A stretch of DNA of 45,000 nt from Tubiluchus corallicola (Eukaryota; Priapulida; Priapulimorpha; Priapulimorphida; Tubiluchidae), in assembly GCA_030141605.1 (NCBI GenBank), contig JAQGDQ010000638.1, positions 66,531-111,530 of the forward strand, given 5' to 3'. Positions 23,151 to 33,925 of the stretch are shown one piece after another (positions within the stretch are counted from its first letter, which is position 1; each line of letters starts with the position of its first letter). A model generated the notes under the pieces. The model saw only the letters and a list, made by a program, of their open reading frames with translations, was not told where the DNA came from and did no database searches. A program made the position numbers and the translations under genes.

Positions 23151-23466
23151 ATACAGCATGTCTTTGCCAAAATTTGACAGTGCCCTTCCCCCCAACAGCA
23201 AATTCTTTATGCTATACTCACTACAAAGAATTTGTGTAAAGACATACCATTTATTGGTTTAGCAAATATGCTTTATGTTTATGGTAGTTTCCTTTAAGAA
23301 ATGTTTTATACTAATGATAAGCCCAATTTTAGTTTTATGAGCATAATGTAATTCTTGTTATAAAAAGCTTTTAGTTAATTTGTGTCTTGATGAATTTTAG
23401 TCCTTGATGAAGGCATTAAAAGTCTTAAACGAGCTGGATCAAGGAAATAAACGTTTTGGTCATGGC

Positions 23467-23949
23467 TAGGCTGCATAAGATTATGGATATCCATAAAATA
23501 AGACCAAAAATCCATAAAATTCATAAAATAAGAAATGTATAAAATAAAAAATATATTTTTTTTGTGATTTTTTGTACAAAGTAACGAGTTTTAAGCATTG
23601 GCAACACTGAAAACAAACGTTAGAAGGAGAGAAAGAAAACAAACCAACAAAAGCGCATTTCCGGATTTGCTATTTTACATTGTTTTTTTCTCATTGTCTT
23701 TTTTGGTATCAAGATGGTGAAGTTTCAACCAAAGCAGGAGCTGGAGTTTGGTCTGAAACTAAGTCCTGCGTGTTTAAAAACACGTTTCAAGCCTCCTGTT
23801 TTTACTTTTTAATTGATTTCCCCCTGGGCATCTCGTTCCAGATATAGTCCATTTCTTATTTCATTGATATCCATAAAATAAAATTTCAAAAATCCATAAA
23901 ATAAGCTATTTTATTTATTTTATACATATCCATAATCTTATACACCCTG
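23467..23949. mobile_element. hAT-like MITE with perfect 8-bp target duplication
   Basis: GTCATGGC occurs directly outside both ends (23459-23466 and 23950-23957). The termini TAGGCTGCATAAGATTATGG and CCATAATCTTATACACCCTG are inverted repeats, and ATCCATAAAATAA motifs recur near both ends. About 483 bp. An 8-bp duplication and CAGGG-type ends fit hAT. Confidence 0.8.
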
Positions 23950-23957
23950 GTCATGGC

Positions 23958-24738
23958 CATCTTAATAGCACTGTGGACACTGGGTAGAGCTGCTCACAGG
24001 AACATAAATATAAATGGTCAATAAAATTAAATTAATATATTTATTGTATTGGTACTTCCATCAAAATCAGTTCTTAAACATCAAAAACACACTATGCAGC
24101 AAAGATTAGTTATCACAAACATTTGAACAATGTGACATGAGCCTTGAAAAGCACAAAACTTTCACGATGTAAATGACATTCAAAATTTTGTTAAACTATA
24201 CAGATGGAGATGTCATAGTATGAAATTACCACGATTGTCCATTTCTAACACAATAACAAATATTTATAGTTTAGTATAGTATAGTATTTAACTATCGACG
24301 ACATATGTAGATTAGCATATCGTGGGCCCACGGGGCAACTGCCCAGGCGACGTCCATGCTGCCTTGGTTTTGGTGAATTTTAAGGCTAAGCTGATACATG
24401 AATAAAATTTCTCTCATATTTATTTAGATAACAAGTTATATGGCTCAGTTGCAGTTTGTGTCGCTTACAAGCGGAATTATATTTTTCAGAACATCGGAAA
24501 TCACGATTTCTGAATGAATTCAAAACCATAATTGGTCTTAAAGAATTGCCAACAGTTGTGCTTATAAGGAAATATAAGAAAACATTCAACTGGTGAAGTT
24601 TGTAGACAATGAAATTGTCCTGACATTGTACTTATTCTATAAATCAATAGACAGATTATATAGCTGTCATTAGGTTTCACTGATTTTTGTGTACGAAGTC
24701 TGCTTATGCAAAATTAAAGTGAGTGAGTTGTTTTAAAT
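23958..24738. other. No gene recognised
   Basis: AT-rich. A GGGCCCACGGGGCAACTGCCC-like GC-rich motif (24324-24345) looks like an isolated transposon end. Confidence 0.4.
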
Positions 24739-25220
24739 CAGGGGTGTGCAGGTTATCTGACTAGGCGGGCCACATTAAACTTTCCCGCAATTCCTGCGGG
24801 TCACATGCAGTTTGATCAAGGAGCCAAGTGCAGTAGGACCTAATAAAGATTTTTTTACATCCAATTTGTGCACATCATTACTACTGCACTCAAAAAACCA
24901 TTTTAGAAGTTACTAATATTTCTATTACAAACCATATATTTCTACTTTCAGGACAGATAGTGGTAATTTCATTACGATGCATATTAGTAATGTGTATCAC
25001 ACAGTCTTTGTAGTACAGCGACATTAAGCTACAACCATCTTGTAAGGGTTAGTGGCATCCTATCTAGTAGAAAAAATTACCTGCACTGTCTTTGGGATCG
25101 TGGCATGGACTTCAGCTGGCTACACTCAATTAATTGCCCGGGCCGCACTTTCATTAGGTTGACAAATCTCTTCGCGGGCCGCACAAATTCTCTCGGTGGG
25201 CCGCAATTTGCACACCCCTG
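24739..25220 (+). mobile_element. hAT-like MITE family A, full copy upstream of INTS6
   Basis: Ends CAGGGGTGTGCAGGTT and AATTTGCACACCCCTG, flanked by TTTTAAAT and TTCTAAAT (7 of 8 bases match). Similar throughout to 11908-12415. It lies 120 bp before the INTS6 start codon. Confidence 0.85.
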
Positions 25221-25326
25221 TTCTAAATTATGCAGTTATGTGTTACAAATGTTTAGTTGAATTGCTGTTTTTCTGGATCACTTGTTGATTTTCATGGAAT
25301 CATAGCAACTACTGTGCATTTTTCTA

Positions 25327-25339
25327 GGTTTGCAAGGCT
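25327..25339 (+). other. Possible 3' splice acceptor in the INTS6 5' UTR
   Basis: CATTTTTCTAG followed by GTTTGCAAGGCT and then the ATG. The pyrimidine tract plus AG twelve bases before the start codon would allow a non-coding upstream exon to be spliced on. Confidence 0.4.
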
Positions 25340-28054
25340 ATGACTATCATATTGTTTCTATTGGACACGAGCGCATCCATGAACCAGCGCACGTACTTGG
25401 GTACGTCGCTCATGGACACTGCAAAAAGTACGGTGGAGCTGTTCATGCGCATTCGACAGCGTGACCCTAACAGTCGCGGCGATCGCTACATGTTGCTAAC
25501 GTTCGAAGAGCCGCCGTTAAACGTGAAATCCGGCTGGCGAGAAAACCACGCCACATTCGTGCACGAACTGAAGAACCTTCAAGCAAAAGGACTCACGACC
25601 ACCGGTGATGCGCTGCGCCACGCATTTGATCTTTTAAACGTTAATCGAATGACAAGCATGATAGATACTTACGGTCAAGGTCGCTGTCCATTTTACTTAG
25701 AACCTTGTGTGCTCATTGTGATAACAGACGGTCAAAGGCTGACCACGATGGGTGGGATTTCAGACGAATTGACTATACCCACTCAGAGTCCTTTACCAGG
25801 TAGCGAATTAACAAAGGAACCTTTTCGTTGGGATCAGAGATTGTTTGCCATCTGTTTACGTATTCCAGGATCAATCCCTCATGAGCTACCAAACGGGATG
25901 TTGCCGTCAGATAATTCGCCCGTAGATGCAATGTGTGATGTGACAGGAGGCAGATCTTACTGCATCACCTACCAAAGACAGTTGAATCAGTGTGTCGAGT
26001 CGCTTGTGCAGAAGGTGCAACCGGGCGTAGTCATCAACTTTCAGAAAGTGGGCGCTGATCCACCGCCGCCAGAGTACAAGTACGACAGCAGTTCTCGCTC
26101 CGACACAAACTCCCCCGTAATCTCAGATGGACTCAGATATAATAACGAAGACTCCAATGGGCCCAACAAAGAAAATGCCGACTTTAACCTGCAGCCACCG
26201 GAGTACAATAAGCGACCATCTACTCCAACGCTGACATCTGGAAGCACTGCCTGGCACCATGTTCGTAAGCTCATCTATGTCCAAAAATCTGCACAAAAAG
26301 GATACTCGGTTGGTCATTGGCCAATTCCGGAAGCTTTCTGGCCTGATTTGAATAGTCCTACTCTGCCGCCACGGTCTGCACATCCCATTGTTCAGTTTTC
26401 TTGCACTTCTTGTGATGCTATGGTGATTGACAATCTTCCGTTTGATAAATATGAATTGGAGCCATCCCCGTTGACGCAGTACATCCTGGAGAGAAAGCAA
26501 CCACACGTAGCTTGGCAGGTATTTGTTCAGAACAGCGCAAAGCACAGTGAGGTAAGCCATCCGTTTGGTTACCTCAAAGCTAGTACAGCTCTAAACTGTG
26601 TTAATCTGTTTGTTATGCCGTACAATTACCCAGTACTTCTTCCACTTCTGGAAGAATTCTTCAAGGTACACAAAATGAAGCCACCGTTAAAGTGGCGCAC
26701 TGCTTTCGATAATTACTTGAAGACGATGCCAGTTTACTATGCTGGTCCGTTACGCCGTGCTATTCACAGGATGGGATCCCCGAATCTGGTACCTGATAAC
26801 CTTGACAATTGTCTGAGCTACAGCGTTCTTTCTTATCTCAAAAAGGTGAAGTTTCAAGCCAAGGTGGAGTATGATAGGCTGGTCAATTCGGTCGGACAGA
26901 ATGCCGGAAATGGCAATGGAGACGTTGTCTACGTCACGCCAAGATCACCTATGTCTTTGACACAGCACAAGGACATTGCAGACTTGTTGCACAATGTCAC
27001 AGCAGAAAAGATGGCTAACTTGAAGTCGGAGTTAAATGAGTTTAGTAACTTTGTTTTACATTTGCCAGACAAATCCATGTTTTCTCAGAGTTATCGGAAT
27101 CCGTTTGATATTCCCAGAAAGAACTTGCTGGACCAAATAGCGCGCATGAGAGGTAACTTCCTGCAGTCAACTCTTTCTCACACCAAGTTGCTAGATGATG
27201 ACCAAATGCACACTGTGCCAATCTCACAGATGGGCAACTACCAAGACCATCTGAAAAACCTAGTGCCACCCCTGCGAGAAATTGACTCCACACCTGTACG
27301 TCAGCACATGTTTGGAAATCCGTTCAAGGTAGATAAGCGGATGATGGTAGACGAGGCAGATGTGGACCTTGTCAGTATGCCAAAGGACAGAAAGCGCTCT
27401 CCGAGTGAGACCTCTGCCATGTACCCCGGTCCCAAAAGACGAAAACCCGGGCCGCTTTCTCCAGATGTCCCATATCGACGGTCTCCGTCGCCGGCTCCTT
27501 CTCCACTAACATCACCCGTGCATGAGATGGAGGCAGAAGTTCTAAACGAAAGCGCTGTAGTAAGCAACGAAAAACAAGTTGCAGAAAGCGATGATGTGTT
27601 TACCGTGCAAAAGGAAGCGTTTGAATTGTCCACTGAAGTTCTAACAATAGATATCTCTGAACCATCAGATGTTGTTGCAAATCACATTAAGGAGAACTCT
27701 GTCGATGTGCTAAATGGCGATACGTTGCTAGTCGACGGTTTGACCAATCACGTGAATGAGTTGCACACGATTGAGCTGTGCGCGGAAAACAGACAACTTC
27801 GCCGCGTGATTTTTAAGGAAATACGCAAACCCGGTCGCAACTTTGATAAACTCTTCGACGAATTGAACAAAATGCAAGGCAACCTGAGCACCAGACTGAC
27901 ATTTTTGAAAGACGTATCTAATGAAGCGGAGCGTTACAAACGAAGGCGTCTTGTTGAAATGCTACAAGAATTCAAGATTTCCATGATTAAGTATGAGGAG
28001 AAAGCACCCAGTGTAACATCTTCACCAAACAAATTGCTTAAGACAAATAGCTAG
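25340..28054 (+). CDS. INTS6: Integrator complex subunit 6 (INTS6), complete and intronless
   Basis: 904 codons without interruption, close to the human length (887). The N-terminal von Willebrand A domain (about residues 3-230) opens ILFLLDTSASMNQR, with a MIDAS-type D9-x-S11-x-S13, the GLTTTGDAL loop (84-92) and VITDG (D130). Family hallmarks follow: PLPGSELTKEPFRWDQRLFA (151-170), GHWPIPEAFWPDLNSPTLPP and FGYLKASTALNCVNLFVMPY. Around residue 697 GPKRRKPG looks like a nuclear localisation signal inside a Pro/Ser-rich linker. The C-terminal INTS6/SAGE1-type domain (about 817-886) contains FKEIRKPGRNFDKLFDELNK. INTS6 is a nuclear subunit of Integrator, which processes snRNA 3' ends and terminates promoter-proximal transcription. 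It links the complex to PP2A (family knowledge). The start is chosen because MTIILFLLDTSASM aligns with the family start. The coding sequence is more GC-rich than its flanks. Confidence 0.97.
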   Translation: MTIILFLLDTSASMNQRTYLGTSLMDTAKSTVELFMRIRQRDPNSRGDRYMLLTFEEPPLNVKSGWRENHATFVHELKNLQAKGLTTTGDALRHAFDLLNVNRMTSMIDTYGQGRCPFYLEPCVLIVITDGQRLTTMGGISDELTIPTQSPLPGSELTKEPFRWDQRLFAICLRIPGSIPHELPNGMLPSDNSPVDAMCDVTGGRSYCITYQRQLNQCVESLVQKVQPGVVINFQKVGADPPPPEYKYDSSSRSDTNSPVISDGLRYNNEDSNGPNKENADFNLQPPEYNKRPSTPTLTSGSTAWHHVRKLIYVQKSAQKGYSVGHWPIPEAFWPDLNSPTLPPRSAHPIVQFSCTSCDAMVIDNLPFDKYELEPSPLTQYILERKQPHVAWQVFVQNSAKHSEVSHPFGYLKASTALNCVNLFVMPYNYPVLLPLLEEFFKVHKMKPPLKWRTAFDNYLKTMPVYYAGPLRRAIHRMGSPNLVPDNLDNCLSYSVLSYLKKVKFQAKVEYDRLVNSVGQNAGNGNGDVVYVTPRSPMSLTQHKDIADLLHNVTAEKMANLKSELNEFSNFVLHLPDKSMFSQSYRNPFDIPRKNLLDQIARMRGNFLQSTLSHTKLLDDDQMHTVPISQMGNYQDHLKNLVPPLREIDSTPVRQHMFGNPFKVDKRMMVDEADVDLVSMPKDRKRSPSETSAMYPGPKRRKPGPLSPDVPYRRSPSPAPSPLTSPVHEMEAEVLNESAVVSNEKQVAESDDVFTVQKEAFELSTEVLTIDISEPSDVVANHIKENSVDVLNGDTLLVDGLTNHVNELHTIELCAENRQLRRVIFKEIRKPGRNFDKLFDELNKMQGNLSTRLTFLKDVSNEAERYKRRRLVEMLQEFKISMIKYEEKAPSVTSSPNKLLKTNS

Positions 28055-28063
28055 TACTTTTTG

Positions 28064-28096
28064 TGCACCATGGTTTATAATAAGCACCATGGTGCA
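28064..28096 (+). terminator. Stem-loop in the INTS6 3' UTR
   Basis: TGCACCATGG (28064-28073) and CCATGGTGCA (28087-28096) form a 10-bp stem with a 13-base AT-rich loop, ten bases after the stop codon. Each arm also contains the self-complementary ACCATGGT or CCATGG. The role is unknown. It is listed here only as a 3'-end structure, not as a proven terminator. Confidence 0.4.
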
Positions 28097-28099
28097 AGT

Positions 28100-29335
28100 G
28101 TGATAGATTTTTTTTTGTACATAACTTATTAACAAGTCTACAACTGTATATTGCTTGATATTTATATGAAATTAGAATATATTAATGAAATGCGCACCAC
28201 TTGACCTCAACTGCTGTTTCCTGCTTGTTTCATGATTTCCCATGTTGCTAGTTCCACGTTCGATAAGAATTGTTGATGGGCTGTCACCTATAAGGGATGA
28301 AGGCACAAAGAATCATTCGGATTTAGTTGAGCCATGGCTTGACAGATGTTGCTGCTGGTTCCATATCTGACAAGATTCTTGTCTTTGTTATTTTATACAT
28401 TTTTGAAGTCATGCTTCATTTCTAATATGAAAGTTTCATCACAAGAAATTTCACTACAAGGTTCAACATAACCATCAGTACAAACTGCTGCCTCTGTTTA
28501 AGGGCACAGCAGGGGGGGGGGCGGTTGGGCGCAATTGCCCCCAGTCATAAAGGGTGAGACAGTGCAAAGTTCTATAGTTCAGTGAATGTTAATTGTTAAT
28601 TACACATCCGACATTAACAAAAGTTTTCAAACTGTAACATAATTGCCTAGTAAGAGATAATCGTAGCTGACTTAGTTACGACATACAGCCTAGAAAAAAG
28701 GCTCATGTTGTTACTTAGAGATGTTGCAGTGTAGGTTGTCCTGTGGCTTAGCAGATTGATAATTTTGACAGAAAGGCCAATTGCATTATTGTAAAAACCT
28801 GTAGTGTTCTGTGTTTTTCATAATCTTTACATGTGTTAATGCTGGAGCTGAGTTTTTAAGGACTAAAGCACAGAAAAGAGTTACTCTGGTGCAGTGTCGC
28901 AAATTAAACTCGTGGTGATTCATAGAAGAAATTCGTATGTCTTTATCCCATGTTTGTCGGAAAAGGAAATTCGGGCTCAGGGGATGCAAAAAGCATCAAA
29001 ACATTAAAAGGGCCGGGTGCCACAAAATTTTGCCGCCGGGTGCTGAAAGTGCGGGACAGTTGTTTTGTATTCTTGTAAAGCTGCAGTATCTGTCAGGTTA
29101 TGGCCGACTATAATGTAGTAAGAATCTTCTAGTTTCAGGTTGAAAACTTATTTTTTTAACAATTGCTAATCTATTTCAAAATCTATTACAATTTTGCAGT
29201 TATTGAAGTAATCAAGACCTTCTTAAAGAACCCTATAATTTAGGACTTAACAATTAGAAATTTAGAATTTGTGTGGAATGTGAAATATTTCCTTAAAGAA
29301 TGTCTTACTCATTTCTGAGCTCACTCATCTGTTAC
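28100..29335. other. Downstream of INTS6, no gene recognised
   Basis: AT-rich flank. AATATATTAATGAAATG at about 28176-28192 could serve for polyadenylation, but there is no canonical AATAAA close by. Isolated G-rich transposon-end-like bits occur at 28511-28545 and 29010-29042. Confidence 0.4.
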
Positions 29336-29510
29336 AGGTGGCAGCACCGGTTGTCGAACAGACGTGGTGCAGTACTATCAGCTAGAAGTGCGGCACTAAC
29401 CGATCTGAGAATGCCAAGGTGCAGTACCGATGGTTGCAGCTTCGAGCATCTAGAATACGGGGTGCACTGTCTGGCCCGTAGGGTGCAGCACTGCATGAGA
29501 AGACTGTAGC
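29336..29510 (+). promoter_or_regulatory. GC-richer block with phased GTGCAGYAC motifs
   Basis: A 175-bp segment, GC-rich for this window. It begins with AGGTGGCAGCACC after an acceptor-like TCTGTTACAG. GTGCAGTAC-type 9-mers occur at 29367, 29388 (GTGCGGCAC), 29419, 29462 (GTGCACTGT) and 29483 (GTGCAGCAC). The 57-codon open frame to a TAG at about 29509 has no recognisable motif. Confidence 0.3.
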
Positions 29511-29671
29511 CAGTAAAAACAACACAAGCAATTTTTTGGTTGTTTTTTCCCCATTTTGTCATTACACATGCTTTCTAGTAGTTTTGCCTGCCATTGTAAT
29601 AATTTTGGGCAAACAATTTTTGAGAGCAAGTTTGAGCAAATATGGCAAACCTTGAAGATTTTTGTAATTAA

Positions 29672-29962
29672 AGATTGTTATAATAATAATAATAATAATA
29701 ATCTTTATTTAAAGTCGGCGTTTGGGTCAACAATTAACATTAGCTCAAAGAGCTATTAACGCCGACTGTAAATAACAACCTACAACTACATAACAGAGAC
29801 TATTATTACCCACTTTTACCCTAAATACCACGCGTCAGGCAGGGCAACAGCATGTACCATTTTTAAAGTCTTTGGCATGACCCTGCCGCTGGTTCGAACT
29901 CACGACCTCCCAGACGGAAAGCAGACGCGTTACCACTAGACTAAACCGTCTGGTCGTGGTTA
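29672..29962 (-). mobile_element. tRNA-derived SINE with TTA-type tail
   Basis: On the minus strand GGTTTAGTCTAGTGGTAACG (A box, Glu/Gly-tRNA-like) is followed by GAGTTCGAACC (B box), then about 200 bp of unrelated body and a (TTA)n tail at 29677-29703. This is the classic order of a SINE. A functional tRNA is unlikely because the acceptor stem does not close. Confidence 0.8.
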
Positions 29963-29982
29963 TTTCTTGTGGATTATTATTT

Positions 29983-30712
29983 CTGATGACAGTATGTCAC
30001 GCGCTGCTATACTATAGTAATTATTTTGCATTTTTACACTGAAATGAAACTTATTTAGCCCAGTGAAGGAAAATTACGTTATTCATTTTTCCATTTTGAA
30101 GGCATTTTTCGGTGAGCAAATGGAGGGTGTGTCATTAATGTTCATCACAAACTTTAATGAACATCAAAAGTACATGCTAATTATCATGTTTAAAAGCGAT
30201 TACATCATTGTTTCCATGGTTTCGTGGAACGTTTAAAAACACCCGTTTTTTTAATTTTGACTCTTTGCTCAAACTTAACAAAAACATCCATGCTATCACA
30301 ACACTTATGACTCGATTCTACAGTGCAGGACACAAAATCTTCTATAGCGAAACTAATTTACTATAGTTTAATTTACTATATATATAAAAAAATTCAGTTT
30401 GTTCAAAATAACGTTTGTAGATGGCGACCCTATCAAATATAAGTAAACAAGTTCTTGTTTTAGGTCGGAAGTGGTACTGAGAAGCCACTGGCATAGCAGT
30501 GTCTAGTTTTTTGCTGGATTACTGCTGCGTTTACCTGTCTGAAGGCAGATTTCTTTTATTTTAGAATTCTGCCTGCCCAATGTCTACAATAGACGTGACG
30601 GGCGTATGATGATGATGATTTTTACAAAAATATATGGTGCAAGCGGCCGTATTATGCATTTCTTGAGCTCCATGAAGTTTGAGAAAACGACCTACACGTC
30701 CCTTCAGAAGGG
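29983..30712 (+). repeat. Dispersed repeat family D, copy 1 (interrupted)
   Basis: Matches 33395-33925 in the same orientation (TGTCACGCGCTGCTAT, ATTATTTTGCATTTTTACAC, TTGTAGATGGCGAC, TTGAGCTCCATGA). It is interrupted at about 30467-30620 by the family S retroposon, which the second copy lacks. Confidence 0.8.
30467..30620 (+). mobile_element. Short retroposon family S, copy 1
   Basis: About 155 bp from GGAAGTGGTACTGA to an ATG/GAT trinucleotide tail. It is nearly identical to 31855-32020 and is absent from the matching site at about 33832, so it is a real insertion. Confidence 0.8.
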
Positions 30713-31169
30713 CACCAATTAAAAAGAACATTAAAATTAGTATAGGTTATAATGTTTCTTTTTATTGCGAACGTATCAGGCTACATAATTGTTTTGTACG
30801 GAATACAAAAATTATTAACGAATTAAAATTAAAAGGTTACTGAAATTTAAAAGTTAAAAAAACTAGAAAAATCATATTTGATTTAATGCTGCTACGTTGT
30901 TTTATTATAATTCAAACTAAAGTAAAAAAAATGCCGTACAGTATTATTAACACCATACTCACATTCATTGTGAAGTAGCATCTGTGCAGTTTTTGCAACA
31001 ATGCTACAAGAGCTTTCTGAGCAATTTAAGAACGCAGTACAGTCAGTCAGTCTTTATTTTAAATACCGCCTAGTTTGGGGCTGTGGAAATGCTACAGTGA
31101 GTTTATATTCAAATTCAGATCCATTCTATTTTCCATCTGTACATACCACACTTATAGTTATTATTGTTG

Positions 31170-31590
31170 GCATCCTTCTGTCTCGGAAGACAATGGAGTG
31201 TGCACCAAGAGAGTCATTGATCACATTGATGGAGTTGCAGCATCGGCTGTGGCTGAGCAGTGCGATCCTTGAACGTCTCCAGGGCGAACACCTGGGCAAG
31301 GTGTATGGAGATCCTGAGTTGCCCAGACAACAGGAACTCCCTCTCTTCCCTCCCTGCTGTAGTCCAAAGGAAAGCGGAGCGATACGTTTGGCACCAGGTT
31401 GGCTGCAGGAGCTGCCGAAGTCAGTGAGCATGCTGCACTGGTCTACCTTCGGCGGTCCACTCCTGATTTGGAAGATTTACTCCTCTACACATGGCCGTTG
31501 GGTCACTTGACCTCCTCCGCCCTCTAGCCGTTGGCTGCTTGTGCATCTCCTCCGCCTAGTATCGAGATAAAGTGTTATTGTTATTACTAA
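31170..31590 (+). mobile_element. GC-rich block, probable retroposon
   Basis: A block clearly richer in GC than its flanks that ends GATAAAGTGTTATTGTTATTA, a tail style typical of SINE/LINE 3' ends. A 169-codon open frame crosses its left edge (31001-31510). It has no recognisable domain and includes AT-rich flank, so I do not call it a gene. Confidence 0.4.
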
Positions 31591-31854
31591 GTTAAAAAAT
31601 ACAATTCAAGGGAAGTTTGGCCGAAAACTGTGATTAAGACGTAGACATTAGAGCTTCATACATAATGCACATATGCACGTATTAATGCACATCATAACGA
31701 AGTGCATTAGTACACCCGTTTATACATCTATAGACATTTTGTTTTGCTAAAAACTTGGGCGTCAAGCCATATTAGTATTATAATGTGGTGTTATAATCAG
31801 GTTTGATTGTATGTTACATTGCCGAAATATTGATTTATAGTAACGGGATATAAC

Positions 31855-32020
31855 GGAAGTGGTGCTGACAAGCCACTTTCGTAGCAGTGTCTAGTTTTTT
31901 TGCTGGATTACTGCTACGTTTACCTGTCTGAAGGCAGATTTCTTTTATTTTAGAATTCTGCCTGCCCAATGTCTACAATAGACGTTACGGGCGTATGATG
32001 ATGATGATGATGATGATGAA
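31855..32020 (+). mobile_element. Short retroposon family S, copy 2
   Basis: Runs from GGAAGTGGTGCTGA to a longer ATG/GAT tail (31995-32019). Same family as 30467-30620. Confidence 0.8.
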
Positions 32021-33394
32021 GATATACCGGGATATACAATTTTGTGTATAGCGAAATAAATGAACGACAATTACGCAATTGTGTGATATTAAGAGCAGTA
32101 TCATTAACTGCAAAAAATGATGCTTGAACGTTTCCAAAATTAGCATACTGTAGCAGTATTATTACTAGTTGTATAGGTTTTTAAGTAAAGGTGGTGTGAC
32201 TAAAGCAGTTCTGTCGCTGTTTTTGGTGATGGACAAATTTCCAGTTCTGCTACAATAAACTAAATTCCCACAAAGTCAAACCTAAAGTCGTTACTCAAAA
32301 GCCATCATTTTGAGTTTCTACTCTGCAGTAAACCACAGAAGCAACAGTGCTGTTCAAATGAAGAAAATGTATAATTTTATGCTCAATTACTATACCGTAA
32401 TAGTTATTGCACTGCTTAAACCAGAGAATTTGAAATGCACTGTCATGCATTACATGAAGTAAATATACAATATTACAGATTTAAGGTAAGGGCACATAAG
32501 ATAAAAGAATACTCAAAAAGAGCTTTAATTCGTGAACTAACAGTCTTTATATAAACATTCAGGCATGCAGCTGTGGGAGTAAACTCTAAGCTAACTGCTG
32601 CAGCCCCAAATCTTTACAAATGTCAGTTAATTCACGCATTTAAACCGTATTAATTTGCTTAAACGATGTGTAAAATTTTCAAGTTTTCACTGATAAAATA
32701 ACTACGGTATAGGCCTAACTATTTTAATTTAGGTACCAGGCAGATATACATAATTGTCTTTCGTTTGTTTCTCTGCCTTGGTATAGATTAAATTAACACA
32801 AATGAAAAACTAAATGAAAATTTTACACCCCTACTTTAAAACGAAATGAAAGCTTTAATGAAACTGCGTGTGAACCATTACACTTTATGAATTCTGATGA
32901 TATTTATTAGTTAACAAATGAAAGTTTCATTTATAAATGAATATAATTACGTAGCAGCTTCTGTTGTTGCACGCATGATGGTTCATTGCAGGAACCATAC
33001 CTCGTGCTAGGAAATGTTGGTGGGAATAGATGCTATCATTTGAAAAATGGACACGCAAAGACATTTCGTCTACATGGCTCCATAAAACCTGGTTTACCTG
33101 GTACATGACTGCATTGAATACGGCCGCTTAGACTGTGTGAATAGGCCTTATTTCTCCGTCTCAGTCGTAGTTTGCTTTTTTTGGCAAAGATTCCATTTTT
33201 TCGTGTTTAGCTGAACAGTAGAACATAGACGTGTAAAACTCAATAGCCGCTAAGAGACATTCCTCGCAGAGTACGTTATTAGTTTCTGTTATGTCTGATA
33301 GATGGCGCCACAAGATTATAATTAATAGTTTCGGTTCGTTCTATTATGCAAGCAGTGTTATTCTGCTCCAATGATTATTATTTCTCTTGACAAT
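32021..33394. other. No gene recognised
   Basis: AT-rich intergenic sequence. A TAGATGGCGCC motif (33299-33309) matches the CTCF-core pattern discussed under findings. Confidence 0.4.
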
Positions 33395-33925
33395 GACAAC
33401 GATAGTGTGTCACGCGCTGCTATGATAATTATTTTGCATTTTTACACTGAAGTTAAACTTATTTTGCCCATTGAAGGAAAATTACATTATTCATTTTTCC
33501 GTTTGGAAGTCATTTTTCGGTGAGTTCATCACAAACTTTGATGAACATTAAAAGTACATGCTAATTATCATGTTTAAAAGCGATTACATCATTGTTTCCA
33601 TGGTTTCATGGAACGTTTAAAAATATTCGTTTTTTTTTAATTTTGACTCTTTGCTCAAACTTAACAAAAACATCCATGCTATTACAACGCCTATTACTCG
33701 AGTCTACAGTGCAGGACACTAAAATCTTCTATTGCGAAACTAATTTATTAGGATACTATAAAAATTTTCAGTTTGTTCAAAATAACGTTTGTAGATGGCG
33801 ACACTATCAAATATAAGTAAATGTAAGTTCTTTTTACAAAAATATGTGGTGCAGGGGGCCGTGTTATGCATTTCTTGAGCTCCATGACGTTTGAGAAAAC
33901 GACCTAGACATCCCTTCAGATTTTT
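33395..33925 (+). repeat. Dispersed repeat family D, copy 2 (uninterrupted)
   Basis: Second copy of 29983-30712, without the retroposon. It preserves the empty insertion site near 33832. Confidence 0.8.

Noticed and set aside
26041-27633. Minus-strand open frames within INTS6
   Set aside because: Antisense shadows of the long INTS6 coding frame with no splice or family support.
29880-29960. Possible tRNA gene on the minus strand
   Set aside because: A and B boxes are present but the acceptor stem does not close and a SINE body with a TTA tail follows, so it is called a SINE.
31001-31510. 169-codon open frame
   Set aside because: It straddles the border of a GC-rich, retroposon-like block and shows no recognisable domain.
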